Shown: positions 22,982 to 32,080, counted from the first letter of the stretch. The stretch is 64,000 bases of DNA from Gymnodinialimonas phycosphaerae (GCF_019195455.1 NZ_JAIMBW010000001.1:1984001-2048000); one strand, 5' to 3'. Translations and numbers: made by a program. The notes: a model not told the origin generated them from the sequence alone.

Positions 22982-25278
22982 CGTTCACCAAGGACACCAT
23001 CACGGGCGGCAACATCTGCGTCATCTGGGTCGATGACATGATCGACGTCTTCACCTGGCGCAAGACCTTTGGGCTGGAAATCCAGACCCCCAATCTGGAC
23101 CGTCTGATGGCCGAGGGCGTCCGCTTCCAGAACGCCTATGCCACCGTCCCGCTCTGCGCGCCGTGCCGGGCGGAACTGGCCACGGGGATATCACCGTTCC
23201 GCTCCGGCCTTGTGGACCTCAACCGCTTCTGGCGCGACGTCTACCCGCCCGAAAAGGCCTGGGCCTACGACCTGCGCCGCAACGGGTTCTACACCTTCAC
23301 CACCGGCAAAGTTGACAGCAATTACAAGCCGATGCCGGAAGACTACCGCCGCATCCTGTTCCACGAGGACGTGCTGGCCGAAGACAAGGGCAAGCGCCGT
23401 GGCGTCCACGCCTATCTGGATCGTGGACCGGGTATCAAGGGCGTCAACCACCCGGATGATCAGGGCGAATATGACCACACGTTCTTCGACAATCAGGTGG
23501 CGCAAAACGCGATTGACCACCTCTCCCGCGCCGATCCAAACCGCCGCCACCTGATCCAGCTTGGCTTCAAGCATCCCCACTACAACCTCGTCGCGCCAGA
23601 CCGGTTCTACGCCCAGTATGACCCCGCCGATATCGTCTGGCCCTCCATCGCCGCGCCCGAGGATTACTTCGGCCCCCAACCCGGTTTCGCCGTCTACGAG
23701 GCCGCCTATATCGCCAACGGCGTCTGGACGCCTGAGAAGGCCGGAGACAACGCGTGGCGGCAAGTCGTGCGCGCCTATTTCGCCTGCATCTCCCACGTGG
23801 ACCACGAAATCGGGCGTTTCATGGAGGCCTTGCGCGTCTCGAAGCTGGCCGACAATACCACGGTGATTTTCCTGTCCGACAACGGCTTCAACCTCGGCAA
23901 CCACGACAGTTTCCACAAGATGAGCCAGTGGGACAGCGCCGCCCATATCCCCCTTGGGCTGTGGCACGCGAACCTCACGCCCCGCGTCGAACCCCTTCCC
24001 GTGTCGCTCCACAACATCCCCAAGACGATCATGGACCTCGCGGGCCTGCCGCCCCGCCCGGACTGGACCTCGGGCCAGTCGCTCCTGCCACTGATCGACG
24101 ACAGTTTCGGCACCTATGACGCCACGAAATCCCCCATCACCTGCGTCTTTGGCACCCTCTCCGTGCGTCCCTCCGTCGACGGCCTCAGCCAGTATCGCTA
24201 CTTCCGCTACCCCAATGGCGAGGAACACGTTTACGATCTTGTAGAAGATCCGGGTGAGACGACAAACCTCGCCGAAACCGCCCCCCTCGATGCACTGCGG
24301 GACGAGTTGACGCGCGGCGCGCTGGACCTGGGCCTTGACCTGCGCGGGTTCGAAAACCCTGCCGAGGGCGTGAACGCGATGATGGCCGTGGACGGCTCGG
24401 TCGTGCTGGCAGGCGGGCGCGCAGACAATGATTACTGGGCTTACGGAAGCGACGCCGAGAAGATCGTTGAAGAAAAAGACGGCGGCACCGATACGCTCTG
24501 GTACATGGCCGGGCCCGATGACTACATCCTCCACTGCCCTGCAAATATTGAGAAAATCCGCATCGCCACGGTCGTGTCGCGCAAGGAAGAAGGCGCCGGC
24601 AAAGGCCCCCAGCCCGAGGGCAAACGCCTGCAAATCGTCGCCCACCCCGACAGCCCGATCGAGTTTGAAACCTCCGAGCGGGTGGAAATCGACGTGAAGG
24701 GCTCCAACGGCGATGACGTGATGATCGGCCCCAAGCATGGCTCTGCCACGTTCTATGGCGGCAAGGGCAACGACACGATGATCGCCAAGGCCAAACAGGG
24801 CAACCGCCGCCACGGCTTCTACGGGGAAGAGGGTAACGATACGCTCTATGGCGGCCCGGGGCGCGATACGCTGGACGGCGGCACCGGAGATGACCTGATC
24901 CACGGCAATTCCGGGCGCAACCATATCTTCGGCGGCCATGGCAACGACGTGATCTTTGATGGCGAAGGCGCGTCCACGATTGACACAGGCCCCGGCCAGA
25001 ATGAGCTGCATATCGGGATCGGCGACCACGAGATCGCCACCGGCTCCGGCATCACCCACATCACGCCCGAGGCAGGTGCCAAGGTCATCAAACCGGCCTA
25101 CGGCGGCGTTACGGTGATCCACCAATGGCACGCAGATCAACGCTACGACCTATCCGCCTGGCCCAAACCGCCTGTGATCACCCGCACCGAAACCGGCCAC
25201 CGCCTCCGCTGCGGCCTGACGATCCTCGACATCCACGGCACGTCTGACGATGCGGATATCGCGGCGCAGATCACGTAG
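22978..25278 (+). CDS. Secreted sulfatase with C-terminal RTX repeats, 766 aa
   Basis: The N-terminal about 500 residues are an alkaline-phosphatase-superfamily sulfatase: metal-binding WVDDMID (D19, D20), the formylglycine motif C60-A-P-C-R with TG at 69-70 (CxPxRxxxxTG), and SDNGFNLGNH further on. Residues about 575-665 hold RTX calcium-binding nonapeptides (GGKGNDTMI, GEEGNDTLYGG, GGTGDDLIHG, GGHGNDVIF). There is no Sec signal, which fits type I secretion through the C-terminus. The start ATG overlaps the preceding stop by 4 bases. Likely substrate: a sulfated polysaccharide, sulfolipid or the product of the adjacent glycosyltransferases. No T1SS genes are in the window. Confidence 0.88.
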   Translation: MTFTKDTITGGNICVIWVDDMIDVFTWRKTFGLEIQTPNLDRLMAEGVRFQNAYATVPLCAPCRAELATGISPFRSGLVDLNRFWRDVYPPEKAWAYDLRRNGFYTFTTGKVDSNYKPMPEDYRRILFHEDVLAEDKGKRRGVHAYLDRGPGIKGVNHPDDQGEYDHTFFDNQVAQNAIDHLSRADPNRRHLIQLGFKHPHYNLVAPDRFYAQYDPADIVWPSIAAPEDYFGPQPGFAVYEAAYIANGVWTPEKAGDNAWRQVVRAYFACISHVDHEIGRFMEALRVSKLADNTTVIFLSDNGFNLGNHDSFHKMSQWDSAAHIPLGLWHANLTPRVEPLPVSLHNIPKTIMDLAGLPPRPDWTSGQSLLPLIDDSFGTYDATKSPITCVFGTLSVRPSVDGLSQYRYFRYPNGEEHVYDLVEDPGETTNLAETAPLDALRDELTRGALDLGLDLRGFENPAEGVNAMMAVDGSVVLAGGRADNDYWAYGSDAEKIVEEKDGGTDTLWYMAGPDDYILHCPANIEKIRIATVVSRKEEGAGKGPQPEGKRLQIVAHPDSPIEFETSERVEIDVKGSNGDDVMIGPKHGSATFYGGKGNDTMIAKAKQGNRRHGFYGEEGNDTLYGGPGRDTLDGGTGDDLIHGNSGRNHIFGGHGNDVIFDGEGASTIDTGPGQNELHIGIGDHEIATGSGITHITPEAGAKVIKPAYGGVTVIHQWHADQRYDLSAWPKPPVITRTETGHRLRCGLTILDIHGTSDDADIAAQIT

Positions 25279-25451
25279 ACCGGGCCACGGCCCGGGGCCC
25301 GTTGGGTGTCATGGCAACGCAGCGGGGGGGCAGGTTTGAGCCCAACCCGCGCATTCGTTGTGGTGCAGCGAACGTCTGCCAAGAAGATTAGAGAAAGATG
25401 TTCATCGACTGCTAAACTTAGTCCTCCCGCAAACGAACAACCATATCGAAA

Positions 25452-26345
25452 ATGCCCTCTCCAACCTTGACCCAACACCCGGCCAATCGGGCGATCCGTC
25501 TCCGCAACGTGGTTTGCCCCTACTGCGGCTGCGATCTCACAGCAGAGAACTCAACTAAAGAACATGTCGTGGGTCGCCGGTTCGTGCCCAAGGGCAAGCT
25601 GAATGGACATTGGAACCTGATCGTTAATGCCTGCAGACCCTGCAATAACCGAAAGGCAGATTTGGAGAACGATATATCGGCCATCACGCTTCATCCAGAA
25701 CTTGGCGAGGCGCATCCGTACTACGATGAAACCGCAAGGGCAGAAGGACAGCGCAAAGCAGAGAACGCGATTAGCAGGCGAACCAAGAAGCGGGTTAAGG
25801 ACAGCAAGGAAAAAATGAAACTGAGTGTGCCGTTTGTGTCGAGCATCAGTTTGAATATTGACTTCACCTCTCCACCACAGATTGATGAAAATCGTGCCTT
25901 TGAGTTAGCCCGACTTCAACTCGCTGGGTTCTTCCAATTGATAACCTATCAGCAACTTGAGGAGCGCGGCTACTGGTGGACTGGCGGCTATCACCCCCTG
26001 ATCATGGTTAGGCGTGCAGATTTTGGTAACAGCGTAATCGTAGACTTCGCAGATGCGGTGCTGGATTGGGAACCGCGCGTACTAGGGCACACGGCCGAAG
26101 GTTTCTACAGCGTTTGCATCCGCCGCCATCCTGGCGAGGAATGCTGGTCTTGGGCGATGCAATGGAATGGCTCTACCCGCCTAGCTGGGTTTCTTGGTGA
26201 CCTTGATGTGGCCAAAGAGGTAGCCGGAACACTGAGGCCGTTGCAAATGCGTCAACAAGAACTGGGCAACGGTGACGTTGTTCGCTTCCGCACCGAAGTG
26301 CCTCTCAAGCCCGAAGATGACAGGCTATTTGAAGCAGCTTATTGA
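25452..26345 (+). CDS. HNH nuclease-like protein of foreign composition, 297 aa
   Basis: The N-terminus carries an HNH-type zinc site: CPYC (22-25), KEHVVGRRFVP with His38, and NACRPCNNRKAD (59-70). The rest (about 90-297) has no motif I know; it contains aromatic-rich stretches such as GYWWTGGYHPL and SWAMQWNG. Codon use is visibly less G+C-biased than the flanking sulfatase and glycosyltransferase genes, and it interrupts an otherwise co-directional cluster, so it was probably acquired. A DNA-targeting or defence role is inferred from the HNH fold only. The ATG has no strong ribosome site. Confidence 0.7.
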   Translation: MPSPTLTQHPANRAIRLRNVVCPYCGCDLTAENSTKEHVVGRRFVPKGKLNGHWNLIVNACRPCNNRKADLENDISAITLHPELGEAHPYYDETARAEGQRKAENAISRRTKKRVKDSKEKMKLSVPFVSSISLNIDFTSPPQIDENRAFELARLQLAGFFQLITYQQLEERGYWWTGGYHPLIMVRRADFGNSVIVDFADAVLDWEPRVLGHTAEGFYSVCIRRHPGEECWSWAMQWNGSTRLAGFLGDLDVAKEVAGTLRPLQMRQQELGNGDVVRFRTEVPLKPEDDRLFEAAY

Positions 26346-26460
26346 GCCACGACATTTCTGACGGCTGGATCAGTTCAGAAGCTGCCATTCGTAGAAAGTC
26401 CGTTCCGTCCGCAAAGTAGACCCTACGCCAAAGGCTCGACCCGCCCCTTTACCCAGCCCC

Positions 26461-26475
26461 TTAACAAGCCCTTAA
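26461..26475. promoter_or_regulatory. CtrA-type binding site TTAA-N7-TTAA
   Basis: TTAA CAAGCCC TTAA, followed by C, is a full match to the alphaproteobacterial CtrA consensus TTAA-N7-TTAAC, about 217 bases before the first gene of the five-gene glycosyltransferase operon. Regulation is inferred. Confidence 0.5.
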
Positions 26476-26517
26476 CGAAAACCCCATTCTCCAACAAAAC
26501 CAAATCCTTAACCCCCC

Positions 26518-26533
26518 TGCTCAAGCTTGAGCA
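26518..26533. repeat. 16-bp perfect palindrome, copy 1
   Basis: TGCTCAAGCTTGAGCA is its own reverse complement. The same core recurs as an 18-bp palindrome at 46142-46159. Both copies flank a low-G+C nuclease gene. Confidence 0.6.
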
Positions 26534-26691
26534 CCCCTGCACATCCGCCCCGCGGCCCTCCCGTGCAGCCCCGCAACACCCTCACCAATCCTCCGCGAAA
26601 CCCTTTGCCTCAACGCCCGAAAAGGTCCAAAAAGACCCTCAAGCAAGTGCGGACAAATCCGCCTCCACATCGAGCAAACAAAGGCCAGCCC

Positions 26692-27501
26692 ATGGACCTC
26701 AACCGTCGCCCCGTCGCCTCCCTCTGGATCGGCGAGAGCCTGCAATACCTCAACCAGCTCTGCCTGAAATCGCACCTCAAGCACGGCCATCCGGTGACGC
26801 TCTATTGCACCGATAAAGTCACCAACGCCCCCGAAGGCGTGGTCGTGAAGCCTGCGACGGATATCATGGAGATCCCCATGGACATCGTGGAGGCGACCTC
26901 GGCCTCCTTCCTCTCCAACGTCTTCCGCTACAAGATGATCCAGCAAACGGGCGCCGTCTGGATCGATTGCGATGCCTTCTGCCACAAACCCTTCCCCGAT
27001 GAGTGGGAGCATATCTATGCCGGCCACGGCATGCGCGGCGCGCTGAATTGTGGTGTCGTCGGCATCCCCCAAAAGGGCGAGCTGATGGATCAGCTTCTCG
27101 ATTATTATGACAACCTGCCCGACTTCCCGCCCTGGTGGAACGACCGCCAGAAGCGCCGGATGGGCCGCCAGGACAGCAACCTGCCCTTGGCCGTGCGTAT
27201 CTACAAGACCGAGCGGACGGCCTTCGGCCCCCAGGCCTTCACCCATTTCGCGCGCCAGACCGGCGATATCGACAAGGCGATGACTTCGGACGTGCTCTAC
27301 CCCGTGCCCTTCCAGCTCAACGACATTTTCTACGATCCCCACGGGCGCGTGGAAGGCTGGTTCACGGACGATACCGTCTCCGTTCACCTCTACACCAATG
27401 GCACCAAGCCATGGTGGCGCAAAAACGCCCCGCTGGAGAACTCCTACGCGTGGCGGATGTGCCAAGAGGTCGGCATCACGCCCGAGGATGCGCTGGAATA
27501 A
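26692..27501 (+). CDS. Glycosyltransferase, GT32/sugar-transferase type, 269 aa
   Basis: Contains FRYKMIQQTGAVWIDCDAFC: the DxD-like DCD follows the FRY..I...G..W/Y.D signature of Gly_transf_sug (GT32, Och1-like) proteins that use nucleotide-sugar donors. The further motifs NCGVVGIPQKG and VHLYTNGTKPWW fit the family. The start at the ATG at 26692 is set by the conserved N-terminus (SLWIGESLQYLNQLCL), as upstream residues are Pro-rich and unlike a protein. Its stop overlaps the next start (TAATG). First gene of a five-gene, almost gap-free glycosyltransferase operon. Confidence 0.8.
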   Translation: MDLNRRPVASLWIGESLQYLNQLCLKSHLKHGHPVTLYCTDKVTNAPEGVVVKPATDIMEIPMDIVEATSASFLSNVFRYKMIQQTGAVWIDCDAFCHKPFPDEWEHIYAGHGMRGALNCGVVGIPQKGELMDQLLDYYDNLPDFPPWWNDRQKRRMGRQDSNLPLAVRIYKTERTAFGPQAFTHFARQTGDIDKAMTSDVLYPVPFQLNDIFYDPHGRVEGWFTDDTVSVHLYTNGTKPWWRKNAPLENSYAWRMCQEVGITPEDALE

Positions 27502-28676
27502 TGGCAGCCCCTATTCCCTCTGCCTCGCCCCCGGACACGAGCCCGGAGCCAACGCTCGATTTCGATCCCGCGCGTCCTATTGCGACTGCTCCCACGTGGC
27601 ATCGTGATGTGACGCTCGTGCCCTGGGCCGCAGAGGGGGACCGGGGCGCCCGGCGTGCGGCGGGGCTTTTTGATGCTAACGGGGCCTTCATGCCCGAGGG
27701 TCACTGCTTCCGCTACGCCGCCGGACCCATCACGCTAGAGCCCCACGCGCCTGAGGCGGTGGACACGGCCGAGCGCCTTGAAGGGCGCTGGCTTTATGGT
27801 GGGTTGCTCTATGGTCACTTCGGCCATTTCCTGTGCGAAACGACCTCTCGCCTGTGGGCGCTGGATCACGTCGGAGAGGTCGACGGCATCGTCTTTCTGC
27901 CCAAGAACCAGATGACCCATGAACGGCGCCATTTCCGGCATCACCTGCCGTTTTTTGCGGCCATGGGTCTTACCGAGGACAGGTTCCAGATCAGGGCGCC
28001 GCAAGCGCCCGTTGTGATCGAGGAGCTGGCCTTGGCCGAGCCCGGTTTCGGCATCGGCGACATGATCGAGGGGCGGCCCGACTTCCGCGCCTTCATGCAG
28101 GCGAACCTGGGCCGTGACGTCGGCCCGGACGGCCCGGAAAACATCTATATCTCGCGCTCGCAACTGCCCTCCAAACGCGGCTCGGTCCTGTTGGAAACGC
28201 TGATCGAAAAGCGCATGGAAGACGCAGGCTACACGGTCTTCCATCCCCAAAACCACGACCTTGCGGTGCAGATTGCCACCTACAAGGCGGCGCGGCGCAT
28301 CGTATCGCTGGATGCCTCGTCATTGCATCTGGCCGCCATGATTATCTCGCCCGAAACCAGGGTGGCAATTCTCAACCGCGGCCCCACCAACAATATCGAC
28401 GACTATATCGCGCAATTCACCCGCTGGCAGGGCCGCGCGCCCACCCGGATCGAGGCGGTCAAAGGCGTCTGGTATCCAGAGGGGCGCCGCCTGAAGAAAC
28501 GCGAAACCCACGCGACGCTTGACCTGCCCCTGGTGTGCAAGGCTCTGGTCGCGGGCGGGTTCCTTCCCAAGGGCACGACATGGCGCGCCCCAACCGACGC
28601 GCAGCTCAACAGTGCCGTCGCCGCCATGTCGGACCGCATGGGGCAACCGCTGCAATTTCTGTCGGGGAAGAAGTAG
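27501..28676 (+). CDS. GT61/DUF563-type glycosyltransferase, 391 aa
   Basis: Shows the hallmarks of the GT61 (DUF563) family: GRWLYGGLLYGHFGHFLCET (short aromatic-Gly-His-Phe-His region), YISRSQLPSKRG for donor binding, and SLDASSLHLAAMI near the C-terminus, equivalent to the GxHGAxL stretch. The ATG overlaps the preceding stop. It probably acts in the cytoplasm on an extracellular glycan precursor, judging by the neighbouring genes. Confidence 0.82.
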   Translation: MAAPIPSASPPDTSPEPTLDFDPARPIATAPTWHRDVTLVPWAAEGDRGARRAAGLFDANGAFMPEGHCFRYAAGPITLEPHAPEAVDTAERLEGRWLYGGLLYGHFGHFLCETTSRLWALDHVGEVDGIVFLPKNQMTHERRHFRHHLPFFAAMGLTEDRFQIRAPQAPVVIEELALAEPGFGIGDMIEGRPDFRAFMQANLGRDVGPDGPENIYISRSQLPSKRGSVLLETLIEKRMEDAGYTVFHPQNHDLAVQIATYKAARRIVSLDASSLHLAAMIISPETRVAILNRGPTNNIDDYIAQFTRWQGRAPTRIEAVKGVWYPEGRRLKKRETHATLDLPLVCKALVAGGFLPKGTTWRAPTDAQLNSAVAAMSDRMGQPLQFLSGKK

Positions 28677-28678
28677 CA

Positions 28679-29548
28679 ATGCAAAAGCAATTCGCATGCG
28701 CCCTGACCCACGTGCGCCACGAAGACTTTTTCCTGCAAAAATGGATCGACTACTACGGCCCGATCGTTGGCGGCCGCGAGAACCTTTACGTGGTGATTGA
28801 CGGCGACGATTGGGAACCGAAGGTTGATCTGACGGGCATCACTACTGAAGTCCTATTGGACGCACCCCGACGACGCATCAAGAACGACCGCTTCATGGCC
28901 AAAAAGATGTCGTCGCGCGCCAATACCCTGCGCAAACAATATGAGTTTGTCATCCGTGGCGACGTGGACGAATATGTTGCCATAGACCCCGACAGCGGCC
29001 TCGACTGGCCCGATGCGATGTTCGAGCTTGGGGATGACGGCTATATCTTCGCCTTGGGGTGCGACATGGTTCAATCCCCGGATGAAACCGCCCCCGTTGA
29101 TCGCACCAAGCCTATTCTGGGTCAGCGTCAGGCGGGCTTCATCGCGGACCGCTATTCCAAACCCTTCGTGATCAGCCGCTGGTCGAATTGGGCCGGCGGC
29201 GCGCACCGCTTGCTGAACCGTGACGTGAAGATCTCCAACCATTTCGTGCTGTTCCATCTGGCCTTGGCGGATGAGACCCTGGCCCAGGAACGGATGGAGG
29301 CACGCGGCGGCACCACGCAGCACCGCAGTTTCGTGGGTCATCAAAGTGACCGTCTGGCCGCGATCGGCGACGAAGGCCTGGTCGAAACCCTGCCGTGGGA
29401 CGAGGCGCGCGCCATCGGCATTGCGGAATTCCCCGTGGAGCCAGACACTGGCGCCCCGGCGCCCCGCCCGCGCCCGTCCCGCGATCCGCGGACCCGCGAA
29501 CAAGGCTTACCGGTTCGGGTGCCTGCGCGGTTCCACGGGTTGCTGTAG
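28679..29548 (+). CDS. GT2/DUF23-type glycosyltransferase, 289 aa
   Basis: Starts 2 bases after the preceding stop, with GGGGAAG upstream. The motifs THVRHEDFFLQKWIDYYG and VIRGDVDEYVAIDP (DVDE as the DxD metal site) place it with the Glyco_tranf_2_4/DUF23 group, like the other genes of the operon. The C-terminal about 40 residues are Pro/Arg-rich and probably disordered. An alternative upstream start inside the previous gene is rejected on composition. Confidence 0.8.
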   Translation: MQKQFACALTHVRHEDFFLQKWIDYYGPIVGGRENLYVVIDGDDWEPKVDLTGITTEVLLDAPRRRIKNDRFMAKKMSSRANTLRKQYEFVIRGDVDEYVAIDPDSGLDWPDAMFELGDDGYIFALGCDMVQSPDETAPVDRTKPILGQRQAGFIADRYSKPFVISRWSNWAGGAHRLLNRDVKISNHFVLFHLALADETLAQERMEARGGTTQHRSFVGHQSDRLAAIGDEGLVETLPWDEARAIGIAEFPVEPDTGAPAPRPRPSRDPRTREQGLPVRVPARFHGLL

Positions 29549-29551
29549 GCC

Positions 29552-30430
29552 ATGGGCTTCACCGTCGCCACCATCGCCCGCGAACCTTGGCCGATCCTGA
29601 ACCGGTTTCTCCGCTGGCACCTGGACCAGGGCGCGGACAAGATCATCCTCTACCTCGATGATCCAGATGACCCCTCCCTGCCCCGCCTCAAAGGCGAGCC
29701 GCGCATCGATGCGCGTCCCTGCACATCCGCGTTCTGGGCCGATCTGCGCATCAAGCAGGACGCCCGTTTCACCCGCCGTCAGCGGAGCGTGTTGGCGCAG
29801 GCCTATCGGGAAGTGCAGGACGGCTGGCTGCTGGTTCTGGACGCCGATGAATTGATGTGGATGCGCGACCGCACTATTCCCGAGGCCCTGGACACCCTGC
29901 CCGCTGATGCAATGTCACTGCGTGTGCGCAGTGCCGAACAAGTGATCTTGGCCGATGGTGCAACGGCGTTTCGCACCCCGATAGAACGCGCCGCCGTGGA
30001 TCGGGTCTATGGCGAGAAATCCGGCCTGTTGCGGGCCCGTTTCGGCCTTGCCTACCACCCCGAGGGCAAAAGCTTTCACCGCGCGGGGCAGGAGGGGCTG
30101 AACATGAAGCTTCATTGGGCGCAGGACGCCAGCGGCGACCGGACACCCGGCCCCGTTTGGGGCGCGGATGAGCGCGCGCATCTGATCCATTTCGCGGCAC
30201 CCGATTATGCACGTTGGCGCGCCAAGGTCGCGTGGCGCGCGGGCGCGCATGGGTTCGTGGTGCCGGTGAAGGAACGTGTGACCGAGATCGCCGAAAGCGC
30301 GGACCCCGAGGCGGGCTATCGCGCGCTGTTCCAGACGCTCCACGCCTTGACCCAGGATCAGGCAGACGCGCTGGAAGCCGAAGGGGGCCTCCTGCGGGAG
30401 GGTCCGCAGGTGCTGGCGCTGGATCGCTAG
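29552..30430 (+). CDS. GT2-type glycosyltransferase, 292 aa
   Basis: N-terminus MGFTVATIAREPWPILNRFLRWHLDQG and the metal site LVLDADELMWM (DAD at about 97-99) are typical of the DUF23/Glyco_tranf_2_4 group. GKSFHRAG and HWAQD further on match the acceptor region of its relatives. It begins 3 bases after the previous stop and is followed by the last gene after 4 bases, so the operon is tightly packed. Confidence 0.78.
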   Translation: MGFTVATIAREPWPILNRFLRWHLDQGADKIILYLDDPDDPSLPRLKGEPRIDARPCTSAFWADLRIKQDARFTRRQRSVLAQAYREVQDGWLLVLDADELMWMRDRTIPEALDTLPADAMSLRVRSAEQVILADGATAFRTPIERAAVDRVYGEKSGLLRARFGLAYHPEGKSFHRAGQEGLNMKLHWAQDASGDRTPGPVWGADERAHLIHFAAPDYARWRAKVAWRAGAHGFVVPVKERVTEIAESADPEAGYRALFQTLHALTQDQADALEAEGGLLREGPQVLALDR

Positions 30431-30434
30431 CGTC

Positions 30435-31619
30435 ATGGCCGGGCGCACCATCGTATCGATGATGAAGGACGAGGCGCCGTTCCTGCTGCATTGGATCGCC
30501 CACCACCGCCTGATCGGGTTTGATCGCATCGTCGTATTCACCAACGATTGCAGCGATGGCACCGACGCGATGCTGGACCGGTTGGAGGCTTTGGGAGAGG
30601 TCATTCACCTTCGCAACAAGGTGCCCAAGGGCGGCAAGCCGCAACCCTTGGCGTTGCGGCGTGCGATGAAACTGCCGGACGTCACCGAGAGCGATTGGCT
30701 GATCGCCCTGGACGTTGACGAATACGTGCAGATCAACGTTGGCGCCGGGCATCTTGACGACCTTCTGGCCACCGCGCCCAAGGCTAACGGTTTTGCGCTG
30801 ACATGGCGCATGCGGGGCGGCAACGGACGGGTGGCGTGGACCGATGACCCCGTGCCCGAGGCCTACCCCCGGGGCGCGCCGGATCTGTTTCGCAAGGGGT
30901 GGGGCGTGAAGACCTTGTTTCAGCCCTTTGACGACATGAAACTGGGCATTCACCGGCCCACGGTAAAGGGCCGCGACAAGGGCGCGCTGTTGGCGCGCGC
31001 TTGGGTCAATGGCTCGGCCAAGCCCATGACGCGTGGGTTTCTGGAGGGGATGTGGCGCTCTTCCCTGGCGACGCTGGGATATGCCCACGCCGAGGTCGCC
31101 CACTTCGCTACGCAGTCGCAGGAGGCCTTCCTGCGCCGCGCCGCACGGGGCAACGTCAACGCCAAGCCCGACAAATACGACGCCACCTATTACGCGATCT
31201 TCGATCGAAACGAGACACCGCAATCAGGGCTGCACCGCCATGCCAAGCCCACGCAAACCCGCGTGGCCCAGTACCTCTCGGACCCGGCCTTGGCGGCGCT
31301 GCATGCGCGCGCAATGGACTGGCACGCACGCGCCCGCGCGGCCCTGCGCGCCGCCCCGGACTACGCCGCGCGGATGGAGGCCCTTGCAGCCGCCGCGCAG
31401 ACCCCCTTCGAGGGACTGGATGACATCCTTTTCCCCCAACCCCTCGCGCCGCAGGGCAAGGCGATGGTGGCCAAGATGCAGGCCGATGGCGTGCCAGACC
31501 TGCACATCGCGCGCGCCGTCGCCAGATCCGTCAGCCAGATGGAAGCCCGCCGGGACGCCGCCGATGCGCGCGAGCTTCTCGCCAAAGGCATCGTGCCCGA
31601 TCATGGGGAATGGTCCTAG
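30435..31619 (+). CDS. GT2-type glycosyltransferase, paralogue of the gene at 18937
   Basis: The 394-aa protein repeats the features of the N-terminal domain at 18937-20742: IVSMMKDEAPFLLHWIAHH, VFTNDCSDGTD, LDVDEYVQI as the metal site, RKGWGVKTLF, LGIHRPT and RGNVNAKPDKYD. The C-terminal about 130 residues are Ala/Arg-rich helices. The paralogy across the HNH insertion supports one ancestral cluster. Last gene of the operon, convergent with the DUF1178 gene. Confidence 0.82.
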   Translation: MAGRTIVSMMKDEAPFLLHWIAHHRLIGFDRIVVFTNDCSDGTDAMLDRLEALGEVIHLRNKVPKGGKPQPLALRRAMKLPDVTESDWLIALDVDEYVQINVGAGHLDDLLATAPKANGFALTWRMRGGNGRVAWTDDPVPEAYPRGAPDLFRKGWGVKTLFQPFDDMKLGIHRPTVKGRDKGALLARAWVNGSAKPMTRGFLEGMWRSSLATLGYAHAEVAHFATQSQEAFLRRAARGNVNAKPDKYDATYYAIFDRNETPQSGLHRHAKPTQTRVAQYLSDPALAALHARAMDWHARARAALRAAPDYAARMEALAAAAQTPFEGLDDILFPQPLAPQGKAMVAKMQADGVPDLHIARAVARSVSQMEARRDAADARELLAKGIVPDHGEWS

Positions 31620-31648
31620 CCGCAAGGGGCAAAGCAGCGGACGCGCCG

Positions 31649-32080
31649 TCAGTTGGCCTTGCCCCCCGGCACCCCCGGCAAGGGTAGGATCGGCACGCCA
31701 TCTTCGATCAATGCCCTTGCCTCGTCCGGCGCGGCTTGGCCGTAGATCGGTTTCTCGGGCGTGTCGCCCAGATGCATCGCGCGGGCCTCGCGGGCGAAGT
31801 TGCCGCCAACGTAGGTGGCGGTCTTTTCCACGTGTTCCCGCAGTGCGCGCAAAGTGGCCTCTGCGGGGTGCGCGGGCGCCGACAGGGAGCGCGATGGTCC
31901 GGCATTTTCGGGGCTGTCAGCGGCAACACGGGGCGCCATCAGCGCCTTGGACACATCGGTTCCGCCGCAGATTGCGCAGCTCAACAGGTCCCTGTCGGCC
32001 AGCCCCTCGAAGGCCTCTGCCGATTGGAACCAGCTTTCAAAGCTGTGGCCGTCGCCACATTTCAACGTGTATCTGATCAT
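31649..32080 (-). CDS. DUF1178 family protein, 143 aa
   Basis: The start MIRYTLKCGDGHSFESWFQSAE and the CAICGG motif (Cys36, Cys39) are hallmarks of DUF1178, a conserved alphaproteobacterial family of unknown function with a small metal-knuckle-like N-terminus. The C-terminus has the conserved EHVEKTATYVGGNFAREARAMH and KPIYGQA. It lies downstream of the Nudix gene on the same strand, as in many Rhodobacteraceae. Confidence 0.9.
   Translation of the reverse strand: MIRYTLKCGDGHSFESWFQSAEAFEGLADRDLLSCAICGGTDVSKALMAPRVAADSPENAGPSRSLSAPAHPAEATLRALREHVEKTATYVGGNFAREARAMHLGDTPEKPIYGQAAPDEARALIEDGVPILPLPGVPGGKAN

Larger units (their letters stand above)
26346..26691. other. Intergenic stretch with CtrA-like site and palindrome
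   Basis: About 350 bases between the HNH gene and the second glycosyltransferase operon. It holds a TTAA-N7-TTAA motif (26461-26475), a further TTAAC half-site near 26508, a 16-bp palindrome (26518-26533) and Pro-codon-like C-rich sequence. The frame of the next gene stays open through part of it, but ribosome-site and family arguments favour a start at 26692. Confidence 0.5.

Noticed and set aside
23191..25140. A 649-codon minus-strand frame opposite the sulfatase
   Set aside because: Antisense shadow with Val/Gly/His-rich composition and no ribosome site.
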